DNA of 7,572 bases. Origin: Hadesarchaea archaeon. GTDB lineage: Archaea > Hadarchaeota > Hadarchaeia > Hadarchaeales > Hadarchaeaceae. The translations under genes and the position numbers were made by a program. Where the stretch lies: positions 1 to 7,572 of the forward strand of contig JAUWBP010000039.1 of assembly GCA_030601665.1 (NCBI GenBank), written 5' to 3'. The stretch's first letter is position 1. Every line of letters begins with the position of its first letter. Positions 1 through 6,103 of this stretch are shown here, piece after piece. Under the pieces are notes generated by a model, which saw only the letters and a list, made by a program, of their open reading frames with translations, was not told the origin of the DNA and made no database searches.

Positions 1-17
1 ACCACAAAGGGCAGCTC

Positions 18-383
18 ATGGGAGTGCCGATCAAGCTGGTGATGGCACTGGTGATCGGGACGATGGCGATGGGCGTGTTGATGCAGTTCGTCGGCACAGC
101 TGAACGAATGGTGTTGCGTGACATGGATGTGCGGTTCAGCACTTCGAGCAATCGATTAACCGTTAAAGTGTACGACGCGGCTAGCGGTGATGCGCTTGGG
201 GGCGCAACGGTCATGGTGAAGTACCTGGGTGGCATGAAAGCCCACACGTTAGGGACGAACTCGAACCAGTACACATTCACCATACCCATGGAGAGAGGAT
301 TATACACCATAGTAACGGTGCGCGTAACGCATAGCGGCTACATCCCTTGGGAAGGAGAAGCTGCAGTTCATCGGACAGGGTAA
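18..383 (+). CDS. Membrane-anchored protein with a carboxypeptidase-regulatory-like beta domain (pilin-like operon, gene 1)
   Basis: A 121-aa protein. Residues 5-25 form one hydrophobic helix near the N-terminus (starting GVPIKLVMALVIG), so it is probably anchored with the rest outside the cell. Residues 36-121 look like a small beta-sandwich of the carboxypeptidase-regulatory/PEGA type: a strand LTVKVYDAASG, then GGATVMVKY, then a Gly-Tyr ending (VTHSGYIPW). In known families such domains sit in surface proteins as stalks or binding modules. ATG 18 is chosen because GGG at 9-11 gives a modest ribosome site six bases upstream. However, the frame is open to the window edge, so a longer N-terminus cannot be excluded. 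The stop is five bases before the next gene. The precise role is unknown; a structural or accessory subunit of a pilus-like machine is inferred from the neighbours. Confidence 0.8.
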   Translation: MGVPIKLVMALVIGTMAMGVLMQFVGTAERMVLRDMDVRFSTSSNRLTVKVYDAASGDALGGATVMVKYLGGMKAHTLGTNSNQYTFTIPMERGLYTIVTVRVTHSGYIPWEGEAAVHRTG

Positions 384-388
384 TAAGC

Positions 389-805
389 ATGATGAGGCGC
401 GACGCTAAGGGCGTCGAATCCCTGCCGGTAGTGCTGCTGCTCAGCGCCGTGCTGGCCGCGTCTACGCTGGCGATCGGCACCGCTTGCCTTGACCGAGTAC
501 AAAGGCTCGGCAAACGACAGCGCGCGATTGAGAGTTTCAACACTTTCGTCGAGCGGACTCGTATGGTCAGCACCGGCGGCATAGGCAACGTGCAGCAGGT
601 CGAGCTCGAGCTGACCGGAGGCAAACTCATCATCGATGCAAACCTCGTGCAGCTAATTTACGGCGAGGAGGTGCTGCGAAGCGAGACCCTACCACTCCCC
701 GTTGTGCAGGACGGTGGGGACTTTGAAATCGGCACTGGAAGCTACGCGATCGAGCTCCTGCGGGGTGACGAAGGTGGATATTTTCTGGAGGTACGAGGGC
801 TTTAA
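389..805 (+). CDS. Pilin-like membrane-anchored protein (gene 2)
   Basis: A 138-aa protein read from the ATG at 389 (a second ATG follows at 392). A start at 347 in the same frame would overlap gene 1 by 37 bases and put an unrelated polar stretch before the leader, so I reject it. The N-terminus MMRRDAKGVESLPVV has a basic leader, Lys7-Gly8, and then a hydrophobic helix at about residues 12-30, the layout of archaeal class III (prepilin-type) signal sequences. Residues 31-60 are helical and charged. The remainder alternates polar and hydrophobic residues like beta strands (VELELTGGKLIID, YAIELLRG, YFLEV), the alpha-spine/beta-head plan of minor pilins. I recognise no named domain. One base separates its stop from gene 3. 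Minor pilin is an inference from layout and context. Confidence 0.8.
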   Translation: MMRRDAKGVESLPVVLLLSAVLAASTLAIGTACLDRVQRLGKRQRAIESFNTFVERTRMVSTGGIGNVQQVELELTGGKLIIDANLVQLIYGEEVLRSETLPLPVVQDGGDFEIGTGSYAIELLRGDEGGYFLEVRGL

Positions 806-806
806 G

Positions 807-1232
807 ATGGACCAACGCGGATTACTGGCCGACTTTTTAGTCTGCAAGATCGGCGCCGCACTCGCTGCACTGGCTCTGCTCGGCGCCGTGCTCACGATGT
901 CCTCGGGGTTCAAGCGCACGGCTGAGAGTGAGGACTTAGCGATGCTCGCTGACACGATCGCGGGGGCAATTCGGACCGCCGAACGCATGCCCGGCGAGGT
1001 TGAGCTGAGGAGGGTGCTTCCGGCCCTCGCGAAGCAAACCGAGGTGGTGATCATTGGTGAACTCAGAAAAGGGATACAGGTAATCCACATAGTCGTTGGC
1101 TCAGGAGAACGAGTCGAGCGCACCCTGATGCTCGACCACGAAGTCAACAGTGGAGAGTTCTCGCTCAGCCACGAAAGCCCGAGCGTGATACGCCTGAGCA
1201 AAGCGGGCGGGATTCGATTGGAGTTGATTTAG
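807..1232 (+). CDS. Pilin-like membrane-anchored protein (gene 3)
   Basis: A 141-aa protein starting at ATG 807, one base after the gene 2 stop. GGAGGT at 787-792 is a somewhat distant ribosome site. The in-frame upstream start at 702 lies deep inside gene 2 and is rejected. The N-terminus is MDQRGLLADFLV: acidic/basic leader, Arg4-Gly5, then a hydrophobic helix to about residue 32 (GAALAALALLGAVL). Residues 36-62 are helical, followed by a strand-rich part (EVVIIGE, IQVIHIVVGSG, ERTLMLDHEV, VIRLS, IRLEL). Length and layout match gene 2, which suggests two diverged copies of the same minor-pilin-like fold, although clear residue identity is not visible by eye. Its TAG stop shares one base with the GTG start of gene 4, implying coupled translation. 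Confidence 0.8.
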   Translation: MDQRGLLADFLVCKIGAALAALALLGAVLTMSSGFKRTAESEDLAMLADTIAGAIRTAERMPGEVELRRVLPALAKQTEVVIIGELRKGIQVIHIVVGSGERVERTLMLDHEVNSGEFSLSHESPSVIRLSKAGGIRLELI

Positions 1233-1663
1233 TGGATCAACTCTCGGTTGGCGAGGATCTATTCGCGACGCTCACAGTCGTCGGCCTGCTCTGCCTTTTC
1301 ATCGCGGCGCTCATGCACTCCTACCACCTCTACGCAGAGAGAAGGAACGCCTACGAGAGCTTTGACCAGGCGCTGAACATCGCCGAGGACATCAAAAATC
1401 GTGTGTTGACTGCTTCACCCGGGTCAATTGATTTAACGACGAACAAGCTCGAGGACTACTCCAAATTGCTTGCTCGAGAGGGCATCGAACTGCGAGTTGA
1501 GGTTAGAACTCTTGGGGGTGAGGTGCTGCTGGCTTACGGCCCCGAGCAAAAACCGCTCGAGGGGTATTTCTCGCCGCCTTGTTCGGTGAGCCTACCGGTG
1601 GCGGTCGCACGGGACCAACGGTCGGCGCAGCTCTGTGAGTTAGTCGTGTGGGTGGGAAAGTAA
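1232..1663 (+). CDS. Pilin-like membrane-anchored protein (gene 4)
   Basis: A 143-aa protein starting at GTG 1232, which overlaps the previous TAG by one base. GGAG at 1220-1223 stands eight bases upstream and supports this start. Residues 10-28 are one hydrophobic helix (FATLTVVGLLCLFIAAL). The leader MDQLSVGED has Val-Gly instead of the Arg-Gly of its neighbours. Residues 29-60 continue as a helix, and the C-terminal half is strand-rich, ending LCELVVWVGK. Cys117 and Cys135 lie in the outside domain and could form a disulfide; Cys21 is in the membrane helix. I recognise no named family. Minor pilin or assembly subunit is inferred from architecture and operon position. Confidence 0.8.
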   Translation: MDQLSVGEDLFATLTVVGLLCLFIAALMHSYHLYAERRNAYESFDQALNIAEDIKNRVLTASPGSIDLTTNKLEDYSKLLAREGIELRVEVRTLGGEVLLAYGPEQKPLEGYFSPPCSVSLPVAVARDQRSAQLCELVVWVGK

Positions 1664-1664
1664 A

Positions 1665-2339
1665 ATGGACGAACGAGGCGTTGGTTACATAGCAGACATG
1701 TTGGTCTTCGCTCTCTTGATTTCGTTCGCCAGCCTATTTTTAGCCGGGGCAAGCCCCATCGACCCTAAAATTGAAAGCACGCGATACGCCGCGAGCTTCG
1801 CGCAGAGCACTTTACTAGCGCTCCAGCACTCGACCGCGGATGAGTTCGGCGGCTTTGAGTACCAGCTCAGCGCTTTTGGATTTGAGCTAAACGTGCCGGT
1901 GATTTGGAAATCGGCAAAACGTGACCTACGCTACAAAACGCTCGCTCAGCTCTTAGTTGAGGATGCTTTGCTTAACCTGCACGTCGAGGCCGGAGGGATT
2001 GAACTTGAAATGCTTAGGCTGAATCAAAACATGGAAAGTCGGCTTCGAGGGTTCCTGAAAGAAGTGCTTGATAAACTCATCGGCGGGCGCTTTGGGTACC
2101 GCCTGACGGTGAAAACTTTACCGATGGAGTTAAATTTTTCCCGAGTTTACTTCGAAACCGAAATCAAAAATTTTGACGATACGACACAGCAGAAGCTTTG
2201 CTCCGAAACAATCATCTCAACCCTGCCTATCTCACAGGAAGAGCTTGCACGACTAATTCAGGGAGTGCTTGGCGTCCCTACCCCAGAACTCGAACCCGAT
2301 ATCGCCGTTGAGATAACTCTGGAGCTGTGGTCGCCGTGA
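1665..2339 (+). CDS. Pilin-like membrane-anchored protein, larger ectodomain (gene 5)
   Basis: A 224-aa protein starting at ATG 1665, one base after gene 4. A purine-rich GTGGGAAAG just upstream serves as ribosome site. The N-terminus is MDERGVGYIADMLVF: charged leader, Arg4-Gly5, then a hydrophobic helix at about residues 9-28. The outside part is mixed, with a long helical stretch (about residues 35-60), a charged central helix (about 115-145, MESRLRGFLKEVLDKL) and strand-like segments near the end (YRLTVKTLPM, VYFETEIKN, IAVEITLEL). No catalytic motif or named domain is evident. The TGA stop overlaps the GTG start of gene 6 in a GTGA arrangement, indicating coupled translation. Base composition looks slightly more A/T-rich than in gene 6, but I did not measure it. 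Confidence 0.8.
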   Translation: MDERGVGYIADMLVFALLISFASLFLAGASPIDPKIESTRYAASFAQSTLLALQHSTADEFGGFEYQLSAFGFELNVPVIWKSAKRDLRYKTLAQLLVEDALLNLHVEAGGIELEMLRLNQNMESRLRGFLKEVLDKLIGGRFGYRLTVKTLPMELNFSRVYFETEIKNFDDTTQQKLCSETIISTLPISQEELARLIQGVLGVPTPELEPDIAVEITLELWSP

Positions 2340-4402
2340 AGGAGCGTGGTTTTATGCCGTTCAGCGCGGCAGGCATCGTCATTGTGATGCTCGTCGTGGC
2401 CATGCTGGGGCATGCTGCTTGGTCGCGGCACCAACGCTCGCTGAATGTCGTGGACGATGCCTCAAGTTCGGCGCTTCTAACAATCGCTATGAGCGTTCAA
2501 AACGACCTGCGGGCTGCGGCGCGGTATGCCGTTTACCGTGCCCTCTGGGAAGTGAGCAAAAACGCGGACAATTACGAGAGCGATGGGGCAAGGGAGTTGG
2601 CCATCGAAAGCCTTGCGGCCGGATATTTTGCGGAGCGGATGGACGCGCTGCCAATCGTGTACAAACAGCACGATGCGCGCATAGAGCTCGAGCTTGGAAC
2701 CTCGAGTGGTCGCCCGGCTTTTGATCTGAGGGAGGGCGATGATGGATACGCATGGGCGACCGCCAGATTGCCGAGTCGAGCCCGCGTGAGGGTCAGCTCT
2801 TGGGACAACAGCTTGGTGCTCGAACTCCCCTGCGAGAACCTCGAGGTGTTCATCGATTCCCGGTACTTCCTGCTCCAACGGCGGATGCGGGAGTTCATCG
2901 ATGGCCTCGGCAGCGTCGGCACGAAGTGGGCGGTAATGGAGTACACCACGGCTTGGGCTGGAGCGTGGTTGCTGGAAAAAGTCACGATGAGCGCCCCCCG
3001 CAGCAAGGCATTCTTCGAGCTGGCTTGGGCGGAGCACGAACTCGACATTTTTGGATCCGCAGACCATGTGGCAACCGTGGGCGGATTGATCGATACGATC
3101 GCTGGCACGGGCGAAACGAGCGAGGATATCCTCTCCGATCTCTCCAACACCACCGTGGTCGTCACGCCCCTGAGGACCGCCGACGTGGAGGCTATGGGTG
3201 AGTATGTTGACCGAGCTCTTGAAGCGCTCGCGGAAGCCTCCACCGCGCTCATGAAAGCGAAGGAACATGTCCGGCGCGGAAGCGATGCCCTTACCCAAAA
3301 ACCTGAGAACATGAATAACATTGGCCCGACGCTCGAAAATGTGCAGGCCGCGCTCGGAAATGCCATCGGAAGCGTCACCCGGGCTCGAAATCACGTGTCG
3401 GAGGCTGACCAACAGTTCGAACACCTCATCGATTTCATCACGCGCTCGGCGGGTCAAAACATGGCAATGGGGGCACTACACGAGAGCCTCGTGGAACGAA
3501 TGAGGGGGGATTACCCATCACCTCGGGAGCAGGTCACGTGGGGGGTCAAGGGGACTTTGGTGAAACTCGATAATCTCGAGATAATCCTTAGCGCCTTTGC
3601 ACGAGAGGTAGGTGCCGATGACACCATTACTGAGCTCGAAGACTTGATGACACGTTTACTCGATGAGATTACCTCATCCGTCCAAGGATTGCATGCCGAA
3701 CCCGCCCCAAAGCGCTGGGTTGAGTTCACCAGCTACGCTGAACCCGGTAGCTACGAGGGAAAACCGCCCGAGTCGGTGGGGAAAATGGCGCCCGTGTACA
3801 TCGACGGTGAAGGGGATGGCACAATCGGCACCCTCAAAATTATCCTACAAAATGCGAAGAATAATCTCGACGAAATGAAGGGGCTCGCAGGGAGGGCCGA
3901 ACCGGCGCTCGATGAGATTAAGAGCGCGGAGATCGACGAAGCACTCAGGCAAAAACTTGAGATGAACGCTGGGGATTTTTCCAGCATTAATCGCGAGCAA
4001 CTCTACGAACTTCTGCCCCCACCTCCAATCCAATCCCAACCTGGGCTCTCCGTGTTTCATAACTTCACTATCAAGAAGGTTCGATACAGTAGAGAGGACC
4101 CTGCTGGCTGGTTCGGCTTACCTACACCCACCCCGATCCCGCTCTGGTTCATAGGGGTGACGCTCTGGTGGGCTCAATGGGATATAACCCTGGAGCTTGA
4201 GGATGGGGCCATCGAGGAGATCTTTGACTTTGATAATCCAACGCTGCCGCTGACTCATGAAGCGATGGGTGAGGAGTTCATCGCTCATAAGCCGCTTGCG
4301 TATCGCCGCGAAGTACCAAACAACACGTTCAACATCAGGCTTGTGATCATCAGCTTGAAGCCCTTCAGCATATCTGATGGCTTTCTAAAATGGCTTGATT
4401 AA
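2336..4402 (+). CDS. Large single-pass surface protein with helical ectodomain (gene 6)
   Basis: A 688-aa protein from GTG 2336, in a four-base GTGA overlap with gene 5; GGAG at 2321-2324 is 11 bases upstream. The in-frame GTG at 2327 would leave only two bases after that site, so I prefer 2336. The leader is MKERGFMPFSAAG, followed by a hydrophobic helix at about residues 9-26. Residues 28-90 are helical and Ala-rich. A soluble mixed region follows, then a long helical, probably coiled-coil stretch at about 283-372. Asp490-Lys501 resembles a calcium-binding loop. There is a Pro4 run at 561-564, a PTPTPIP segment at 596-602 and a Trp-rich stretch (Trp604, 611, 612, 615), then a beta-like tail. 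I recall haloarchaeal hypothetical proteins near type II/IV secretion ATPases with a similar Arg-Gly-x-x-Pro-Phe start, but cannot check. Likely role, by inference: the large adhesin-like or tip subunit of the pilus-like machine. Confidence 0.82.
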   Translation: MKERGFMPFSAAGIVIVMLVVAMLGHAAWSRHQRSLNVVDDASSSALLTIAMSVQNDLRAAARYAVYRALWEVSKNADNYESDGARELAIESLAAGYFAERMDALPIVYKQHDARIELELGTSSGRPAFDLREGDDGYAWATARLPSRARVRVSSWDNSLVLELPCENLEVFIDSRYFLLQRRMREFIDGLGSVGTKWAVMEYTTAWAGAWLLEKVTMSAPRSKAFFELAWAEHELDIFGSADHVATVGGLIDTIAGTGETSEDILSDLSNTTVVVTPLRTADVEAMGEYVDRALEALAEASTALMKAKEHVRRGSDALTQKPENMNNIGPTLENVQAALGNAIGSVTRARNHVSEADQQFEHLIDFITRSAGQNMAMGALHESLVERMRGDYPSPREQVTWGVKGTLVKLDNLEIILSAFAREVGADDTITELEDLMTRLLDEITSSVQGLHAEPAPKRWVEFTSYAEPGSYEGKPPESVGKMAPVYIDGEGDGTIGTLKIILQNAKNNLDEMKGLAGRAEPALDEIKSAEIDEALRQKLEMNAGDFSSINREQLYELLPPPPIQSQPGLSVFHNFTIKKVRYSREDPAGWFGLPTPTPIPLWFIGVTLWWAQWDITLELEDGAIEEIFDFDNPTLPLTHEAMGEEFIAHKPLAYRREVPNNTFNIRLVIISLKPFSISDGFLKWLD

Positions 4403-4810
4403 ATTGACGCCCCTGTCAACTCTCGGGTGGCGCTTTCGACTAAGACCTGAAACCGAACTTAACAGCCCTCGCTCAACGAGGGTTTGGAGCTCGACTACCC
4501 GCATACCAAGCTTCTCGAGCTCCGCCCTCACGAGCTCCAGCTTTCGTGAAACCGAATCGATGCGCTCAAACAAATCGTGCTGCAGTCCCTCAAAAGCCCT
4601 GTTGAAGACCTTCTCGACCTCGACCCCCAATCGAGAAGTCTGGGGCTCGAACTTTGCCTCTTGAAACTCCGCTGCCACGCGGTCGATTAGCAGCTGAATC
4701 TGCTCGCCCGGCAACCCTGTGCCAGCGAGCACATCATAGATTTCATCGTGGGAGAACCCAGAACGCATCATCGACCGAATCACATCCGACGCAGCCACAC
4801 TGTTCGACAT
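4385..4810 (-). CDS. Helical/coiled-coil protein of unknown function
   Basis: A 141-aa soluble protein with no membrane helix. Residues 5-50 look like a compact helical module with a repeated pattern (VIRSMMRSGFSHDEIYDVLA, then LPGEQIQLLIDRV), reminiscent of small helix-turn-helix or UBA-like folds with the 'xxGxxxxEI' turn. Residues 64-115 form a long amphipathic helix with heptad-like Leu/Val spacing (LELVRAELEKLGMRVVELQ), probably a coiled coil. The tail is basic. The ATG abuts GGGGAG (minus strand, 4816-4811), too close for normal Shine-Dalgarno use, while a TATA-like element about 32 bases upstream suggests a nearly leaderless message. Its last 18 bases overlap the end of the 688-aa gene tail to tail. 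I do not recognise the family. A cytoplasmic adaptor or regulator is possible but not shown. Confidence 0.75.
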   Translation of the reverse strand: MSNSVAASDVIRSMMRSGFSHDEIYDVLAGTGLPGEQIQLLIDRVAAEFQEAKFEPQTSRLGVEVEKVFNRAFEGLQHDLFERIDSVSRKLELVRAELEKLGMRVVELQTLVERGLLSSVSGLSRKRHPRVDRGVNLIKPF

Positions 4811-4837
4811 CTCCCCGCCATGCCTTTAGGTGAAGGT

Positions 4838-4846
4838 CATTTAAAA
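4838..4846 (-). promoter_or_regulatory. Probable TATA element for the 141-aa gene
   Basis: The minus strand reads TTTTAAATG, centred about 32 bases before the ATG at 4810. With archaeal spacing of roughly 25 bases to the start site, transcription would begin within a few bases of the start codon. The call rests on position and A/T content alone. Confidence 0.4.
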
Positions 4847-4859
4847 GGAGGAAAAATTA
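4841..4859 (-). terminator. Possible T-rich terminator after the exchanger gene
   Basis: About 16 bases past the exchanger stop, the minus strand shows TAATTTTTCCTCCTTTT: two T-runs (five and four) split by CCTCC. Archaeal polymerase can terminate at such T-rich tracts without a hairpin. The segment also overlaps the TATA-like element of the next gene, so it may do both jobs. Confidence 0.35.
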
Positions 4860-4874
4860 CAGCGAAGTGGGCGG

Positions 4875-5819
4875 CTAGGATGCGTACAGAAACGCGAGCC
4901 CGGCGAGGTAAAAAGCGTAAAAGGCGAGCAATGCCACCCCTTGACCACGCGTCAACCTTCGTCCCTTCCACATGAACCCCAACAATACAGCCATCGTGGC
5001 GAGCATCACGGAGTTGCTGAACCAGAGCGCTTGGGAGTCCACGGCCAAAGGCCTTATCAACGCTGCGCTGCCGATGACGAGTGCAATGTTGAAAATGTTC
5101 GAACCCACGATGGTCCCAACGGAGAACTCAGGCAACCGCTTGGAAATGGATATGATTATAGTGGCCAGCTCTGGGATTGAGGTCCCGATGGCGACCAACG
5201 TGAAACCTATTGCCGACTCTGGAACACCTACACCTAAAGCAATTCCTACGCCGGAGTAAATCAGCAGCCTAGCTCCAATAATCACTCCGACCGTACCCAG
5301 AATGAATAGAAGGATTGACCTACCCAACCTCTTCTGCTCGCTTGAGACTTTTTCCCTCGTCTTTCTCGCCTCCCTCCTTAGCACGAACCCCAAGAAAAGT
5401 GCAAAGATCACCAATAGGAGTAGACCTTCCACCCGCCCGACCACACCATTGAGCGCCATCGCCGCGAGCGCTCCGCCAACGACCAGCATGATGATCCCCT
5501 CGCCGAGCCTCTCCCGCCTAAATTGAGCCACGCCAAATATCGCGGCGAGTGCCAAGATTGGAGTGATGTTGATGATGTTAGAGCCGACCACGGTCCCATA
5601 GGAGATGCCGACTTTGCCGAACCAAGCCGCCATGGTGGAGGTGAAGAACTCAGGGGCTGATGTTGCAAAAGCCACAAGGGTTAATGCTATCATCACTTGG
5701 GATACGCCGAGCGCTCGAGCGATCCCGCACGCCGAGTCGACGAAGACACTACCCGCCTTGGCGATCAGCACGATGGCTGCCACGAACGCGAGAACATATA
5801 GAATAAATTCCTCCACCAT
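4875..5819 (-). CDS. Na+/Ca2+ exchanger family protein (CaCA superfamily, YrbG-like)
   Basis: A 314-aa inner-membrane antiporter of the CaCA superfamily, expected to exchange Ca2+ (or another cation) for Na+ or H+. Both signature alpha-repeats are present: alpha-1 has ATSAPEFFTS at residues 52-61 (Glu57) and GSNIINI at 79-85 (Asn81); alpha-2 has GTSIPELATI at 212-221 (Glu217) and GSNIFNI at 239-245 (Asn241). In the family these Glu and Asn residues line the ion pathway, and all are intact. About ten membrane helices are visible, with a charged cytoplasmic loop at about 148-166 between the two halves. The length is normal for prokaryotic members. ATG 5819 has only a weak ribosome site and stands four bases after the stop of the decayed antiporter remnant, so its translation may depend on that leader. 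The ion actually transported cannot be told from sequence. Confidence 0.93.
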   Translation of the reverse strand: MVEEFILYVLAFVAAIVLIAKAGSVFVDSACGIARALGVSQVMIALTLVAFATSAPEFFTSTMAAWFGKVGISYGTVVGSNIINITPILALAAIFGVAQFRRERLGEGIIMLVVGGALAAMALNGVVGRVEGLLLLVIFALFLGFVLRREARKTREKVSSEQKRLGRSILLFILGTVGVIIGARLLIYSGVGIALGVGVPESAIGFTLVAIGTSIPELATIIISISKRLPEFSVGTIVGSNIFNIALVIGSAALIRPLAVDSQALWFSNSVMLATMAVLLGFMWKGRRLTRGQGVALLAFYAFYLAGLAFLYAS

Positions 5820-5823
5820 CGGC

Positions 5824-6022
5824 TCAATCCCTAGAGACGAACTTGGAGAATATCGACGGGAGCAATGTCGTGATGAGTGTCGTCACCACCATCAATGCGA
5901 AAAGTTCTGGTGACACCATGCTGCTCAGCAGCCCGAACTGAAGCCAGCCCTTTAATAAGGTAGTTCGAAGCGCGTCCGAATACCACGAAGCAGACCACAA
6001 TCACGAGCAAATCGAACCACAT
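5824..6022 (-). pseudogene. Decayed cation:proton antiporter remnant (internal deletion plus frameshift)
   Basis: From ATG 6022 (good ribosome site GAGAGGT just upstream) the minus strand encodes one hydrophobic helix, MWFDLLVIVVCFVVFGRASN, to about residue 25. After that it runs into a polar, His/Asp-rich tail that looks like out-of-frame reading and stops at 5831. In the neighbouring frame, from about 5950 to the TGA at 5824-5826, the sequence reads like the last two membrane segments of a CPA-type Na+/H+ antiporter: FGLLSSMVSPELFALMVV, then TTLITTLLPSIFSKF. Family members have hundreds of residues between such parts, so the simplest reading is a large internal deletion and a frameshift. 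The helix could instead derive from a CaCA-type N-terminus. It lies four bases upstream of the exchanger ATG and may persist as its leader. Alternatively, the first frame is a genuine 63-aa protein. Confidence 0.55.
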
Positions 6023-6054
6023 CTCAACCTCTCGTAGGTGAAATAGACGGCGAG

Positions 6055-6063
6055 ATATTAATA
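6055..6063. promoter_or_regulatory. Shared divergent TATA element
   Basis: The 81-bp gap between ATG 6022 (minus) and ATG 6104 (plus) contains ATATTAATA, whose core TATTAATA (6056-6063) is a perfect palindrome. At archaeal spacing it could place a plus-strand start near 6084 and a minus-strand start near 6034, each just upstream of a ribosome site. One element driving both directions is inferred. Confidence 0.45.
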
Positions 6064-6086
6064 CAAGCTACTACTGAAATTAAATC

Positions 6087-6091
6087 GGAGG
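6087..6091 (+). promoter_or_regulatory. Ribosome binding site of the VIT1/CCC1-family gene
   Basis: GGAGG lies 12 bases before the ATG at 6104. The spacing is somewhat long, but there is no other in-frame start nearby and the protein begins at the expected family position. Confidence 0.5.
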
Positions 6092-6103
6092 AACCTGGAC
6101 CCG

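Noticed and set aside
347..388. Upstream ATG 347 as start of gene 2
   Set aside because: It would overlap gene 1 by 37 bases and add a polar Ser/Arg stretch ahead of an otherwise normal prepilin-type leader.
702..806. Upstream ATG 702 as start of gene 3
   Set aside because: It lies over 100 bases inside gene 2 and the added residues do not resemble a leader.
2327..2335. GTG 2327 as start of the 688-aa protein
   Set aside because: Only two bases separate it from the GGAG site, while GTG 2336 has 11 bases of spacing, a GTGA overlap with the previous stop and gives the shared Arg-Gly leader.
2572..3378. Second minus-strand open frame (268 codons) in the same place
   Set aside because: Ser/Ala-rich composition with no domain or helix pattern; it overlaps both the real gene and the other antisense frame.
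2477..3457. Long minus-strand open frame (326 codons) opposite the 688-aa gene
   Set aside because: It lies wholly antisense to a well-supported gene, has no ribosome site, and its product is His/Arg/Pro-rich low-complexity sequence typical of a G+C-rich shadow frame.
3741..4060. Minus-strand open frames (71-78 codons) opposite the 688-aa gene
   Set aside because: Short, antisense and without start signals; composition mirrors the sense gene.
4838..4975. Plus-strand TTTAAAAGGAGG as promoter and ribosome site of a small plus-strand gene
   Set aside because: No convincing start follows at proper spacing; the open frame there is Arg/Lys-rich and antisense to the end of the exchanger gene.
4972..5526. 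Plus-strand open frames opposite the exchanger gene
   Set aside because: Reverse frames of a repetitive membrane-protein gene; no ribosome sites or family features.
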